Of a stretch of 64,000 nt of DNA, positions 1 through 12,086 are shown piece by piece; position 1 is the stretch's first letter; each line of letters begins with the position of its first letter. Made by a program: the position numbers and the translations under genes. The notes beneath the pieces were generated by a model that did not search any database, had not been told where the DNA came from, and saw only the letters and a program-made list of their open reading frames with translations. The stretch is taken from assembly GCA_021018815.1 (NCBI GenBank), contig JAITYX010000006.1, positions 3,093,501 to 3,157,500 on the forward strand, written 5' to 3'. This stretch comes from Talinum fruticosum. Taxonomy: Eukaryota; Streptophyta; Magnoliopsida; Caryophyllales; Talinaceae.

Positions 1-1381
1 TGTTATTCTAGTAGAGATAATTGGCGGTCTTAGGTCATCTTCCATTTAGTTATAAGGAGTTGTAAGGCTGTAGGAAGATGTAAGAAGTTGTAAGAAGTTA
101 TAAGGAAATGTAAGCAAGCTGTAAGATAATTATAAAGTTAATTATAACAAGGTATAAGGAGCTGTACGCAGGTGTAAGGAGTTGTAAAAAGTTATAAAGA
201 GATATGTAAGGCTGTAAGCTAAATCTAAAATGGAATATGACCGAAGACTTAGATTAGTATTGGAACAACTTATTATTTCTGCTCTTTAAATTAAAGGATA
301 AGATTCTTCATGACTTGTTCTATTTAGGTCACAAAATTTTTCAGTAACAATCTTTTGGCTTCATTTTGTAGTAGCTATAACTCGTGATATGACTACAAAC
401 TTTCATAAATTGGAGAAGTGGGTGGATTTCAGACGTTGGCTGAGGAAGATGTATTTCCTTCTAACAACTCTGAAGTTTGTGTAGAACCAAAAATAGTCCA
501 TGACCATTCTAGATAGAGGACGAGATTTTGGAGCTCTAGGTTCATTCTCACATCCAGACCTTGCTGAACTTTGTGGCCACCCGAAATTGAACTTTGATGG
601 CCTCCTTGGCTAGGTGGGCATGTCCCATCTGAGCTCAAGCTCTAGACTCATGGACGTGAGCTTGAGCTCTAGGCTCATTCTCTTCTCTTTTCATACATTA
701 TATGTATGTACAATACATTATGACACTAACCTGTTTGCCGGCTCTTACAAACCCCCCATAGAAAAAGGAAAAGATAAAATTGCAATTGTGGGAATCCTTA
801 ACAACAATGAACACAATGTTTACGTTAATTACAAATATACAACGAGTCTCTCTTCTCCTTTTGTTTCATCATAATTTAAATAAAAAATACAAGGTCAAAA
901 TCTTCTAAAGTTACGACAAAAGTCCCATAAATTCATCCATAAGAAACCCATACCCAAACTTCAAACATATATACATTCAACTTTGTACTTCCTATCAAAG
1001 CTAACTCCTGAGCTAAGATTGAACGATGCTCTAACAAGTCATCCAACTTCACAAGCAAAGTGTAGCTATATAGCAGTAGCAGCAACATGAACTCCTCAAA
1101 AGATGTCTATATAGTTGTCGTGCCTTATCTCACTGGCTAAAATGTAGTACACCAGTAATCCAAAATCCACCTCTAAGGAAGTGGAAAAATACACAACAAT
1201 AGACTAGTCTCTGTTTAATCTGATGAACTAACCTGGACCTCGAGGAAGGCCATCTGCTCTTGTCACCTGGCTACTTCCACAAGCAGCGGCAGCTGCGTAC
1301 TGCTCAAGGTGGCCCCACTTGCTGCTGCCCCGCTTCCTGGGTAGAGTCTAAGCATAGGATGGAATTTCGGGTTGTGATGGC
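1..1381. other. Intergenic / 3' flank of PB1 gene, degenerate 11-bp minisatellite
   Basis: No supportable gene. Bases about 48-222 hold a degenerate tandem array of units resembling TTGTAAGAAG. A short motif, GAGCTCTAGGTTCATTCTC at about 531 and a one-base variant at about 668, is repeated. The stretch just left of 1382 is downstream of the minus-strand PB1 gene and probably contains its 3' untranslated region. I could not fix a poly(A) site. Confidence 0.5.
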
Positions 1382-3417
1382 CTACTGGTCCATGAACTGA
1401 AGGGACCTTACCATATTCGGGTTGTGGCGGGAAGGAAGCATATGGTGTTCTTGTGGTCTAGTAGGAGACTGATGTGGTGGAGTTGGTGATTGGTAACCAT
1501 GATGGCCATGCAAGTAATGATCTTGCTGAGGGTATTGGTAGCCATGAAGGTAACGCTGATGCTGTGGGCTCGGGGAAAGCTGAGTATGAGACTGCTGAGA
1601 TATGTAACCTTTTGGATGCACCGTCACGAAGTTCTGCTGGCTATCAAGATTGGCAGGAGAACTTGCAACTCTGTGAAACCGAGCAATTCTGGTCTGTAGA
1701 CCGCTGGCTAAACAGTTCTCCTGGTTCAGAAGGGGACTATGAGCAATATTACTCCGAGGAGACAGAGATTGAGGGGAAGGACAGTCGGTGGGTGAAGGGC
1801 TTATTGACTTTAGAAGGCTAGTGTTTAGAGCTAGCTTTGATGTAGGGTTGTTCATAGGACGGACTATGCCATTCACTGCGTCAACAAACCGCTGCTCGAG
1901 GGCATGTGGCCCAAGAACGGACATTGAACCCTGGGCTTGATCCGTTACTATAGGTTTAGTGGGAAAAAGGTAGGTGCGGAGTTTTAAACATCCTTCACGT
2001 TCCAAACGATCATATTCATCGAGCAAATGGTGAATGTCTTCGTCAGATTTTACTGAGACCAAAGAATCGAGATCCTCTGAGGCTATCTGATACTTAAGGA
2101 CATATTCTCCATCAAATAGATTGTTTATCTTCTTCATTAGTTCTGACAGCGAAAAGATGTGTAAGTTACAAATGCCTACTCTGTCTCATGTACTCTAGAT
2201 CGAACATGATCGAAATGGTGATCTAAAACAAATTAAGGACCAAATTCATGAAGAAGACAATCAAGCAAGTTTTCTTCATCATTAATTCTCAGCGACTTCA
2301 GTAAATGCTTAGATAGGACCTTGATCCTCTTTCTTTTTTTTTTTTTTTGGCTATTTCTTCCTTTTTTCTTTCCCCCACCCCCTCCATTTACCTACAAATT
2401 TGTTTCCCTACAAATTTTGATTTTTCAGCAATGTGAACATAATCCATTACTTATAAGACAACAATGTCCATTTCTCATAAAAATGCAATAAATAAATAAA
2501 AATAATCACAAGAAAACCCAGAGTATAGAAACCTTCTAATGAGCCTCCATGGATCTAATGATTTAAGTCTTGCGCATAAAGTACTTAATGATACAAGCTT
2601 AAACAAGGACTAAATAACCCATAATGACAAATGATCTACTGAAGTGTATGCTGATGACAGTTTTTTATGAGTATCCATGAGACTGTTTGACTTGTTTGGT
2701 CCATGTATAAACCTTGTAGTGTGGATGAAGTCCATTACATCAAAGAACAAAGAATGAAGGGTCAGTAATTAGAGGATGAGCCGAAATTCCAATTGGAGCT
2801 CTTTCACTGCAAAAACAAACAGTACACTTTATCCTCATTACTGACAAGAATCTCAGTTTTATCAGGTGCATGAAACTAAAAAGCTCTCTATTCAGATTGT
2901 CTCAAATTTCTCATGAAGTGATATTCTTAAATTTCTTTTTTAATCGGGGATAAATGCTGAAGCATCAACTCTTACTATTCTTTCCAGACATTTTCTTAAA
3001 TTCCACGCCAAGCAGAAGTGATGGAGACAAGATAGTTACCATGCAAATTTGGGATGAAATACCATGCAAATTCTCTATTATGGAGACAAGATATTTAAAA
3101 ATACATGAAAGATTATCCCAGTGTTACGGAAACGTAGAGAGAGAGAGAGAGAGAGAGAGAGTACCTGCGATATTGATGGAGCGCGGAATGGCAACAACGC
3201 GAGTCTCACCGCCAACGTATTTAAGGGTCCCGTCGGTTGGTCTGGGCAAAATCTTCCCGCCATGGCTACAGAATAACTTCACTTTCTCTCCTCCTGTGGG
3301 CGATGATAATGACGACGATTCTTCACTACCACTTCCTCCGCATCCTCCGCCGCCGCTACCACCACCACCATGAGCTTCTTCTTCGGCCATTTTTAACTTG
3401 TTTAGCTTGTCCTCCAT
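1382..3417 (-). CDS. PB1-domain (octicosapeptide/Phox/Bem1p) protein, two exons
   Basis: Two-exon plant gene. Exon 1 is 3417-3165 and exon 2 is 2142-1382. The intron 3164-2143 begins GTAC and ends CTGTCAG. The join is in frame and gives 337 residues (253+761=1014 bases). The N-terminus is acidic and Gly/Ser-rich (residues 1-44). The PB1 domain is about residues 45-147: it opens with [15 protein letters not shown], continues across the splice junction (SINIA|ELMKK) and ends near [10 protein letters not shown]. The stretch [16 protein letters not shown] provides the acidic OPCA-like segment. The C-terminal half is Ser/Pro/Gln/His-rich low complexity with YQ/HQ repeats and ends in FMDQ. PB1 domains mediate protein-protein pairing, and plant members of this family are mostly uncharacterised, so partner and pathway are unknown. 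The ATG at 3417 is the only one giving a complete PB1 start. The antisense frame at 1474-1821 is a shadow. This is the only gene here that looks intact. Confidence 0.88.
3136..3161. repeat. (AG)13 microsatellite at the PB1 intron donor
   Basis: A dinucleotide AG tract lies in the first bases of the PB1 intron. On the coding strand the donor GTAC is followed at once by (CT)n. Length changes here would alter the donor context. Confidence 0.9.
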
Positions 3418-3891
3418 TTCATTGTCGCCGCACTAGCTACATTCATGATCAAATTTCACGTCAAATTTCTAAAATGCCTATCCAAAATTTGGGAAGAAAA
3501 AAATATAATCTCTGAGAGGAAGATTGGTGAAATTCACAGAAGTTGGTCAAATTGAGGGAATGAATTATCATAATTACTGCTCGAATCTATTCCACTTAAA
3601 TTCATTTTTCCCCTCAAATATCAACCAGAAAGTGGAAAAAAAAAATTTGAGAGGAAGAGGAATCAAATGGAATAAAAAAGCAGCTTTACCATTTATTATG
3701 AGTGGAAAGAGAGGATGGCCATGTTTGTCTCAGGAAACAGAATCTCTGGACAAATTTAGGGCCGAACTTTTTGGGCACAGAAGGTGAGAATATTTAGAAA
3801 TGCCATTGCCATTGCCATGCCCATATAGAAATAGAGCACTAGCCTAACTTGCATGTCGTATACCCGGAATAATACCCGGAATAATAGCTTC
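3418..3891. other. Upstream region of the PB1 gene
   Basis: AT-rich sequence upstream of the PB1 start codon and presumably its promoter and 5' UTR. I see no convincing TATA box. An A8 tract at about 3638 and a duplicated ACCCGGAATAAT (3862-3885) are the only local features. Confidence 0.4.
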
Positions 3892-5459
3892 AAGTGTGTA
3901 ACAACCCGATCCTAAATCACATTATTTATTTTACTGATTACAAAATTTAAATAATCAGCGCGCGCACTTCAATTCGATATTTTATATTTAAATTATTTTT
4001 ATATGTTTGTTATGCGGCTAAGACGACAAAGTGGCCTCCAATGAAAATTTCATAATAATGATTGTAAATCTATACATGTGTTTAAAACATAAATTTAGAA
4101 ATTTGTATAAATATATATTGAACATAAATGTGAAAGTACACGTTCATAAGGTTATTAAAGATTATATTTAAGCGAACCGTTATATTTAAGATAGTTTGTA
4201 TAATTTATATATACAACACTATTAAAATTTAAAAAAATATATATATATATATATAATAAATAAGAAATTTAAGCAAAATAAAAGATTAAAATTATAAGTT
4301 AGGAAAAATAGGGGTGATATTATTAGAGTATATTTTTTAGAATGAATTAATAACCTAAGTTTTTTTATAAAACAAAATCAAAATAAAATACATAAAATAA
4401 GATAAACATAAACACCAGTTAAGAATGCAGATTTTATTTTGGGAATTTCCAGATGTGAGCCTTCTGAAAATTACCACAACAAAAAAAAAAATAACAATGA
4501 TAAAAGCTTTACAGCTTCAAGATATCAGAGTTCATTCCCTCAAACCCATTTCTCTCTCCCGTTCTCTGCTTCCCTCCCCTGCCTCGCCTCTCTGATCTGC
4601 TGCCGCCTCACGGTCAGGCCACCGGACGCCACCAACGTCGGCCAGAAGCCGGGGCCAGTGCCGCTCGGAAGGCACCTCTCTCTCTCTCCCGCTCGCACTC
4701 TCTCTGCCTCTCCCGTGCGCCTGCCTCGGCCTGCCTGCTGCCTCATCTCTGCCCAGCCACAGCAGTGACCTACCGGCCGGAATCAGTCGTTGGTGCTGCC
4801 AGGAGCTCAGCCACGCCACCACCAACCTATCCCTCCTTTTAGGCATCCATCTTTTGGACCTTCAAGGTGAAAACCGTAAACCCAATTTTATCTCCTTCCA
4901 TTATTTTCTTGTTGATTTTAGTTAACAATTGAATTATATGGGTTTAAAAAGCAAAAGTTGATTGTAGAAATTCGAATTGATGTAAGTAGTTGTGAATTGG
5001 TGTTCTTAGTGGGATGAATTATTGTGGGATGAATTATTGTGGGAGTGAATGAATGTAATTGCACTTGTGGAATTGTGATTTGGTGAAGTGAATTGGGAAT
5101 GTTTTGATGTAAATTTTGAGTAAAAATTAATGGTTTTACTGCACTTTGGGATTGAATATATTTGAGCAAAAGAAAAAGAATGTGTATATAGAGGTTGAAG
5201 TTGGATAATAAGTAGAGTTGAGTGTATGTAAAACTTTGAGAAATTTAATATACTTAATTGTATATGTAGATGTTGATTTTGTTGAGGAAAATATGCATAC
5301 AAGTTTGAATTAGTGTGATTTGGTGTATGTGGAATTTTAGTAAATTAGTAAATTTGTGGAGTAAATTGATTAATTTGTGGAATAGACGATAAGATGAGGT
5401 GAAAGGTGACTTAAGGACGGGGTTAAAAGTAAGATTTTGGTTCGATAGAATTAATTGAG

Positions 5460-5510
<51 letters not shown>

Positions 5511-6734
5511 GTTGGAGTCGTATTTTTGTATGTTAAACAAGTGATAATAGTTAAAGTATAAGTAAAATTTCAAAATCGGAATATTCGATCCAAGTAATCA
5601 ACAAATCAAATTCACGTAAAAATAAACGAATCTAGTTTAACCAATTCTTATGAAGTAAGTTATTAGCATTATGCGAAGTTAATTACCAATGGTATTGCAA
5701 TGAAACTTAATTTAAACGTTATTAATAATAAAGACGTATTTGAAACGAAGACGAAGGCTACTCTTGTCGTCGACAAGCCGCTAAATCGATATTTCATAAA
5801 GGTGATAAACAAAGATTTCCATTTCAAGTACGTTCATTGCCTGTACCTTTCGAAAATTCACGTATTTCATCAAATCTCAACATTTCTTATATAAATAACT
5901 AATAATGAATCATTTGCAAATCAAGTTTTGTCACCTAATTAAGTGGTCCCCGATCAATTATCAATTATCGGGGCTTACGCCCTTCAATTCCACCCGCGTG
6001 GCTTCAACTCGGGTTTTCGGTCGGCCTGGGAGGTGTGCACCTTATTCAAAGATCGCATCAATTATACAAGGGGCTCCACTTTCGAGATAATAACCTAGCA
6101 AGCAAGTTTTGACTCATATTATCTTCCCTCCGATTTCGAACTAAAATGAATTGAAATGTGCGCGCTCAATTAAAATGTTTTCAAAACAATTTGACTGTGC
6201 AGGGAATGTTCGTACTGAGTTTCGACTCATTTTTCGAAATATTTTATTGTTTTTGTTTTAGGGAAGACATCGGTGAACAATCAACTTTCTACCAAGTCCG
6301 ACGAAGGCAAAACATAAGCTGGACAAGTTGTATTTATGGTTACGAAGTTGTCTAGACGCTCACGAGTGATTTCACCTTAATCGTGGCTCGGAGTCAATTG
6401 GGAAGTCATTAGATTTTGCGTAAATTCTCATGTTAAACAAGTAGGTGAGACTGTATTAGAGTATATGCAAGAAATCCATTAATTTATATTTTGGGTCTTG
6501 TTTAAACATGATATGTAACTTAATTACTTGGGTTGCAAATACTTATCGTTATCGGGACCCAACCAATATGTTACATTTACAAATGTAAGTGCTATTTTAT
6601 TTTATTTGCTTAGCCTCGGTCCTATCCTTAGGACGGCGATAACGCCTTCAATCCTCAATTTCCGCTGCCACCATACCGAACATTCTCTAATTAGGGGATT
6701 ATTAAGTAATGATGATTTGAGGCGTTACAAAGTG
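3892..6734 (+). mobile_element. Solo LTR of a Ty3/gypsy-type retrotransposon with 5-bp target duplication
   Basis: The element is 3897-6729 (2833 bp). It begins TGTAACAACCCG and ends GGCGTTACA, so the termini are a 6-bp inverted repeat TGTAAC/GTTACA. It is flanked by the perfect 5-bp direct repeat AAGTG at 3892-3896 and 6730-6734. No second copy of the left end occurs inside and no gag, pol, primer site or polypurine tract is visible, so it is one LTR left by LTR-LTR recombination. TGTAAC starts and multi-kilobase LTRs are known for plant chromoviruses of the Tekay/Del type; assignment to that lineage is inference. The internal CT- and GC-rich patch at 4530-4850 resembles the promoter/leader part of such LTRs. 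Open frames within (for example 4439-4768) are not genes. A non-autonomous element with degenerate short LTRs is a less likely alternative. Confidence 0.82.
5460..5510. repeat. (TAA)n microsatellite inside the solo LTR
   Basis: About 16 uninterrupted TAA units. Confidence 0.95.
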
Positions 6735-7171
6735 TCTGTTGCTTATCTCGCATCATTGGCCTTACACATAGCAAATGGATTATTCATCTTAGTTTTGGGT
6801 TGAATTTAGGGTCGGTTCGAGTCGTCTTCGAATCAACATGATTTGATTTGATTCTAATTTAGGCGGAAAAATTTTCAGTTCTAATTGATTTTAGATTGCT
6901 CTATTTTTGTTCCATAAGCTCGTCTTGTGAAGAAAATTAAATTTGGATAAAATAGTGGAATTGGATTCGATTCGGTCAATTTCGATTTCGAGTTAGCTAT
7001 TTTGAGTATCGAATCAAATATATGATTTTGGGTCATTAATTTGGTTAATGTTTGGGGTTTTTAGTAAATTTTGTTAGGTCTAACAATGGCTTATTTTTGT
7101 CTTGCATGACTTGTTTTACATACTCATTTTCCTTTTTCCTTTTTTTTTGGATAAGCTCATTGAAATACTTA
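6735..7171. other. AT-rich intergenic DNA
   Basis: No ORF, RNA or clear repeat that I can support. This was the sequence adjacent to the solo-LTR target site before insertion. Confidence 0.4.
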
Positions 7172-7340
7172 GGGTGTGTTTGGTTGGGGGAAAAATATTT
7201 TTAGAAAATATTTTTTAGAAAATTATTTTCCATGGGAAAATGAATTTCCAACGAAAATTATTTTCCACCCACATGTTTGGTAGAATGAAAAATAATTTTC
7301 TACAAATTTATTTTCCATTGTTTGGTAGGAAGAAAATTAA
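7172..7340. mobile_element. Candidate PIF/Harbinger-type terminus (GGGTGTGTTTGG after TTA)
   Basis: GGGTGTGTTTGGTTGGGGG follows the trinucleotide TTA at 7169-7171. PIF/Harbinger elements usually duplicate TTA/TAA and many plant members begin GGGNNTGTTTGG. A, T-rich internal repeats (GAAAATTATTTTCCA, TGTTTGGTAGGAAG) follow. It could be the left end of the Harbinger element whose two ORFs lie to the right, or one end of a small MITE. I could not find the matching right terminus, so the assignment is tentative. Confidence 0.4.
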
Positions 7341-7640
7341 TAAACCCTAAATCCACCAAACTCTAACCCTAACCCTAAACCCTATATCCCATACCCTAAT
7401 CTTAAATCACCAAACCCTCAACCCTAAATCCGATACCCTAACCCTAAACTCTCAACCCCATACCCTAACCCTAAACCCTAAACCCTAAACACCTAAACCC
7501 TAAAACCCATACCCTAACCCTAAGCACCTAAACCCTAAAATCCATACCCTAACCCTAAACTCTAAACCCCATACCCTAACCCTAAACCCTAAACTCTAAA
7601 CACCTAAACACTAAAACCCATACCTTAACCCTAAACCCCC
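7341..7640. repeat. Degenerate telomere-like (CCCTAAA)n interstitial repeat
   Basis: About 300 bp dominated by AACCCTAAACCCTAAA and variants (CCATACCCTAACCCTAAAC, CACCTAAACCCTAAAA). The plant telomere unit is CCCTAAA. Here units are interrupted every few copies and organised in a longer 30-40-bp period, so it is an interstitial, diverged array rather than a chromosome end. Confidence 0.75.
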
Positions 7641-8039
7641 AAACAAATGTACCTCAACCACCCCACCCCATAACAAAATAAAAAATGTGGTAAAGTTAAC
7701 AAATTATCTCAATGTAAGTTCTCCAAAAATATAAGAAAAATAAACGGTAAATGAAGAAAGAGAAGACAATGGAGCATATAAAAAGGAAAAGCAAGTGACA
7801 AACATGGTCTCAATTTGAGTGTCATTGGACAAGCATTCAAAAGGCCAACACTAATTGGTTAATAGAATCTAACAACTTCCTCATAAGTCATATCCGAAAC
7901 CATAATAGTGGAACTTTTAAGACATGAACATAAAAAATTAAAAAGTCCGAAAAGAAAAATACAATATAGAGTTTGAATAATATTTCTAGAAGGGAAAGCA
8001 TGAAGAAGAGAAGGGCAACAAGCCAAAGTTTACTAGAAG

Positions 8040-9640
8040 GGAAAGCATGAAAAAGAGAAGTCATATTACTCCAAAGTTTGTTTATCGCAGACAAATGCCC
8101 AACAATACTATTAGGTCATTTTGTTCTTCTTCACGAAGTCTTGAAGCCAAATTTTACCAAACTTCTCATTTTTCACTAGAAAGCCTTTGCCTTGACTTTC
8201 GTTTTCAATCGGATAATCGAATGCGAAGTCAAGAACTCATCTTCATAACCTTCAATCTTTATAACTTCGTCAAAATTAGCTCAACATCGAGCTTAGATTT
8301 GGAGAATTTTTCAAGAACCGTAGCAACTTCACCAAGTTGGGCGATAATTACTTGTATTTTCGGGTCGGCCTCACGAGTGCTCTTTCGACTTTTCATTTAC
8401 CACCGATAGTACACCAACGAAGAAACAAATTGTTAGTCATTTTCTTTCACGATTTCACTTTCACCATTACTCTTCTCTTCTAGAATTATCGCATTATCAC
8501 AAGATTCCACTTCAAAATCATCAAATGAATTAGCACGACTTCGTTTAACTCATTCTTCCCGATAATAATGGCCATTTCATCATACATCTCAATTTTTTTA
8601 TTCAAATACTTGTCATGCACAAGATTTGCCTATTCAAAAAGAAATAAAAGAAACATCACAAATATCACAACTTATTCTCTGCTACAATTAGTCAAATAAC
8701 CAACCAAAACTCAATAAAGTTTTTGATGTAACTACATTCGAAACCATAAAAGAAACATCAACTGTAGCAAAGTTATTCAAATAATCAACCAAAACTCAAT
8801 GAAGTTTCGATTTTACTACATTCGAGACACCATAAAAGAAACCATAAAAAAATTACTGCAGACAAAGTTACTCAAACAACCAACCAAAACTCAACAAAGT
8901 TTATGATTTTACTACATTCGAAACCACAAAAAATCACTACAACAAAGTTACTCAAATAACCAACCAAAACTCAACAAAGTTTCTGATTTTACTACATTCG
9001 GAACCATAAAAGAAACATCACCGCAATAAAGTTACTCAAATAACCAACCAAAACTCAAGCAAAGTTTCGATTTTACTACATTCGGAAGAAAGATAGGGAC
9101 TGAGAGTAGAAGAACAAAAAAAGTGGGAGGGGATTTTAAACACTAAATAGAGGAGAGACAGAAAGGGACTAAAAGTATAAAAGAAAAACAAAAAAAAAGG
9201 GGCGGGGTTGGGGTTTAAACTCTAAACAAAGAAGACAGACGAGAGAAGAGAGACAATGACTTTGCAAAAGAAAGGGGACGGGATTTTACCATACCTCAAT
9301 GTATACATCATACATAGTAGGTGATGCTTGGATTATCTTAAGGTTTTCATCCCACCCAAAGCCGGAATCTTTGTTTCGAAGCTCCGGTGTCACTCCCCAT
9401 GTAGCTTTCACTTGTCTTCAAATGATTTTCAATGTGCTCACACAAGCATTTGACATTGTACTTCTTTGATATAAAATCTGCTCCTGTAACAAAGGAGATA
9501 GACTTGAAAGTATTGTTTATTCAATTGCCCTTCTTAACTTCATTAGCCAAAAATTTCGGTAACTCCTTTAACATTACCTTTTGCCACCGGAATTGAGTTA
9601 TTTTCTCATCAACTTCCTCATTATTCCCTTTGTCCATGAT
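8040..9640 (-). pseudogene. Myb/SANT-like ORF of a PIF/Harbinger element (broken)
   Basis: Reading the minus strand from about 9637, MDKGNNEEVDEKITQFRW is followed by a Myb/SANT-like pattern (W-x-M-LKEL...FISKKYNV...HIENHLKT). A frame change then gives KATWGVTPELRNKDSGFGWD and the hallmark IIQASPTMYDVYIE. A later segment at about 8400-8050 has the typical C-terminal pattern ELILTKL...KIEGYEDEFLTS...WLQDFVKKN in shifting frames. Such proteins are the DNA-binding partner (ORF1) of PIF/Harbinger transposases, and transposase remnants lie 1 kb to the right on the same strand. Several stops and frameshifts are present. The middle (8687-9085) is a minisatellite, probably intronic. Family membership is inferred from pattern recognition. 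Confidence 0.6.
8687..9085. repeat. Minisatellite, about five copies of an 80-100-bp unit
   Basis: The unit contains AACCAACCAAAACTCAA, then AAAGTTTNTGATTTTACTAC and ATTCGNAACCATAAAAGAAA. It is repeated five times with small length differences. It lies inside the Myb/SANT-like pseudogene. Confidence 0.8.
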
Positions 9641-10650
9641 TTATCAAAATTCAACAAATTTCCTTGTAGAAATCGGTTTATCAAAATTCAACACAAGGCA
9701 AAGATTTAAAGTAGCGAGTTGAAAAATAAAACAAATATTTTAGAACTACTCACTCACTCGCTCACTACTATCTATCGAGAGCGATAATATTACTCAATTG
9801 CGAGAAAATTTTTCCTAAAAACAGAGGCAACCCCAACGGCGGAGGCTATACCAAAACAAAGATTTCCTAACATTGTAAAAGAAGCGCAATAAGTTAATTA
9901 TTACGAGATAGAACATTTATCAACATCATAAGATACACCTTCAGAAAATAATATTCAACATATCACTACAAGTTGGTTTCTTTACGAGTAAATAAAAAAA
10001 TCAAAGGAAAAGAGAGCTTGACAATGCCATTTGGTTGGACCAAATTAATAAAAATGTAATGTAGGATATGAAAACACGAGGTTGGCGGGAATTGTAGATC
10101 ACAACTACGGAAAGGAATTTCTAAAAAATTGGTAAACAAATAATCATAAGATGGGCTATCTTAGAGAACTAAGAGGACCACCCTCTCTCCACCAATAAAA
10201 AAATGAAAAAATAACTAAAGCCTTCACCACCATTCAATTATAACATATTAACTACCACATTAACAAAAAATGAATGAAACTATAATCAATCGGACTAACA
10301 ATTTCCCTCAAGCTGAGCAAACATAAAGATAAACCCATATTAAATTAGTGGAAACTAGAAGAAAGAAAGAATGTAGAATTAGAAATAGTCTTCTTACTAT
10401 TAAAAACTCAATCCTAAACAGTCTTTTTCATTTCATCACGAGGCAAACACAAAAGAGGGAGGGAGAGGGGGACGTGTTCAACAAAGAACATAGATTGCAA
10501 AAATTAGCATGTATACAAGAGGTTTTAACCCCAATGACTACCCAAAAATAATAGAAAATGGGGTAGAAGAGAGAAAGAGATGAAGAGGTGAGGGAGATGA
10601 GAGGAAGAAGAAAATCAAACTTACAAGAACACATTATTATGAGAAACATT
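9641..10650. other. AT-rich spacer between the two Harbinger-type ORFs
   Basis: No supportable ORF. The short frames at 10348-10685 have no recognisable domains. This is probably internal non-coding DNA of the decayed Harbinger element. Confidence 0.4.
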
Positions 10651-11670
10651 TCAATTTCGTTCTTGATAATTTTGCCACATTGCATTCGCTATAGCATCCC
10701 TTTTTATTTTCGAAACTTGGTTTTCTTTCCTCTCTTCTCTTTGTGAGAATCGTGATCTTTGTGTATTATTTGAGAATTCTTGATCAACTTCTCTCATAAT
10801 ATAGTCATTTGAATCAACACCCCTAAGAAAGTTATGTAACACATAACATACAAGAATAACATCCACTTGAGTTTTAAAATCCCAAAATGGCTCTACGTCT
10901 AGCACACGAAAGCACTTTTTCAAGACACCAAATGCCCTTTCTATACTAATTCTCAAGGAAGAATGACGTTGATTAAATAACTCCTTGGCATTTGTTGGAG
11001 ATGAGTTCTCATCAAACTCTTTCGGGTGATATCGAACTTTCCTATAAGATGGTAAAAAACTATTCGAAGAGCATAACTAAAATCTAGTGCAGAAAATATT
11101 TCCCTACAGGAGATAAAAAATTTCATTATTATCTAGGTGGTATTACTTTAAAGGGGAAAAACAAGTTATCAAGTGATAAATTCGGGGCACGGAAGCCTCT
11201 TGAAAGCTGCATCATTTAACACCCTAGAATCATGTGTTGATCCTTCCCACCCAGCTAGTACATATGAGAACTTTAGGTCATCGAAAGATATGGCAACCAA
11301 CATATTTTGGGACAATCCACCTTTTCTATTCCTATACCTATCTTCATCTTCAATGGGTATAGATGCATCCATATGAGTGCCACCTAAGCTTCTATACAAT
11401 CCTCAAACCATGGATAAACCTAGAATTGTTTATAATTTTCAAAGGTATAGAAGAGTTAGGAGGGTTAACAAACTCTAGATACAAAATAAGTGTAACTTTA
11501 AGGACCTTGTAAAAATAGATATGAACGGTCCAAGTAGAATGAAATAATCTTCCTCCTATTTCCCTAAATCTCACATTATGACCTAATAGGTGTTGAAATA
11601 TCACAACTTGTTCTCTAACACTCATATATACAATATTAGCAAGAAGTCTCCTCCCTTCAAGAGTTTCACA
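10651..11670 (-). pseudogene. PIF/Harbinger transposase, C-terminal two thirds (broken)
   Basis: DDE transposase remnant (HARBI1/ALP1-like) on the minus strand. In order it shows CETLEGRRLL, REQVVIFQHLLGHNVRFREI, GGTHMDASIP, GGLSQNMLVAISFDDLKFSY, GWEGSTHDSRVLNDA, then after an intron-like gap SYRKVRYHPKEFDE and RISIERAFGVLKKCFRVLD, and a DVILVCYVLHNFLRG tail. The second Asp (HDSRVL) and the Glu (IERAFG) of the catalytic triad are present. At the first site the usual DGTH reads GGTH beside a one-base loss, so the first Asp is gone. A stop and frame change occur near 11080. The gene ends abruptly at 11670 because a CACTA transposon is inserted there; its 5' part resumes at 29194. Confidence 0.83.
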
Positions 11671-11689
11671 CACTACTATAGGAAGAACT

Positions 11690-11945
11690 TTTAACTACGG
11701 TTAAAAATGACCTTTAACAACGGTTAAGCGGCGTCGTGTATGTGGTTGTCGTTGTATATACCATTTTTAACTACCTTTCAACAAGCTGTTGTAATAGGTC
11801 ACCTATGACAACGGTTCTAATCTAAAACCTTTCATCATAGGTTACTATATGACGACAGTTCTAATATAAAAACCGTCGTCATAGGTAATGTTTAGGTAGG
11901 TCATATGATGACGGTTCTACTATAAGAACCGTCGTCATAAGTCTG
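11690..11945. repeat. Left CACTA subterminal palindromic repeats
   Basis: Repeated arms of the form TATGACGACGGTTCT...AGAACCGTCGTCATA at about 11805-11885 and 11905-11940, with AACGGTTAA and GTTGT variants before them. Subterminal arrays like these are the usual binding sites of CACTA transposase proteins. Confidence 0.75.
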
Positions 11946-12086
11946 TATTTTTTTAATTTTTTTGTTTTTTCCATCCCCCTGTATAAAATACACTCCGAAA
12001 TACATCACAACTTACACAGACAACAAACCAACAACCTCAATTTTCCAACATAAATACAAGAATTTTCAACAAATACAAGATTTTCC

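Noticed and set aside
1474..1821. Plus-strand ORF of 115 residues
   Set aside because: Antisense shadow of PB1 exon 2.
4439..4846. Ser/Pro- and Arg-rich ORFs on both strands
   Set aside because: They lie in the CT-rich core of the solo LTR and have no recognisable domain.
7341..7640. A true chromosome end
   Set aside because: Units are degenerate and unique sequence continues for tens of kilobases on both sides.
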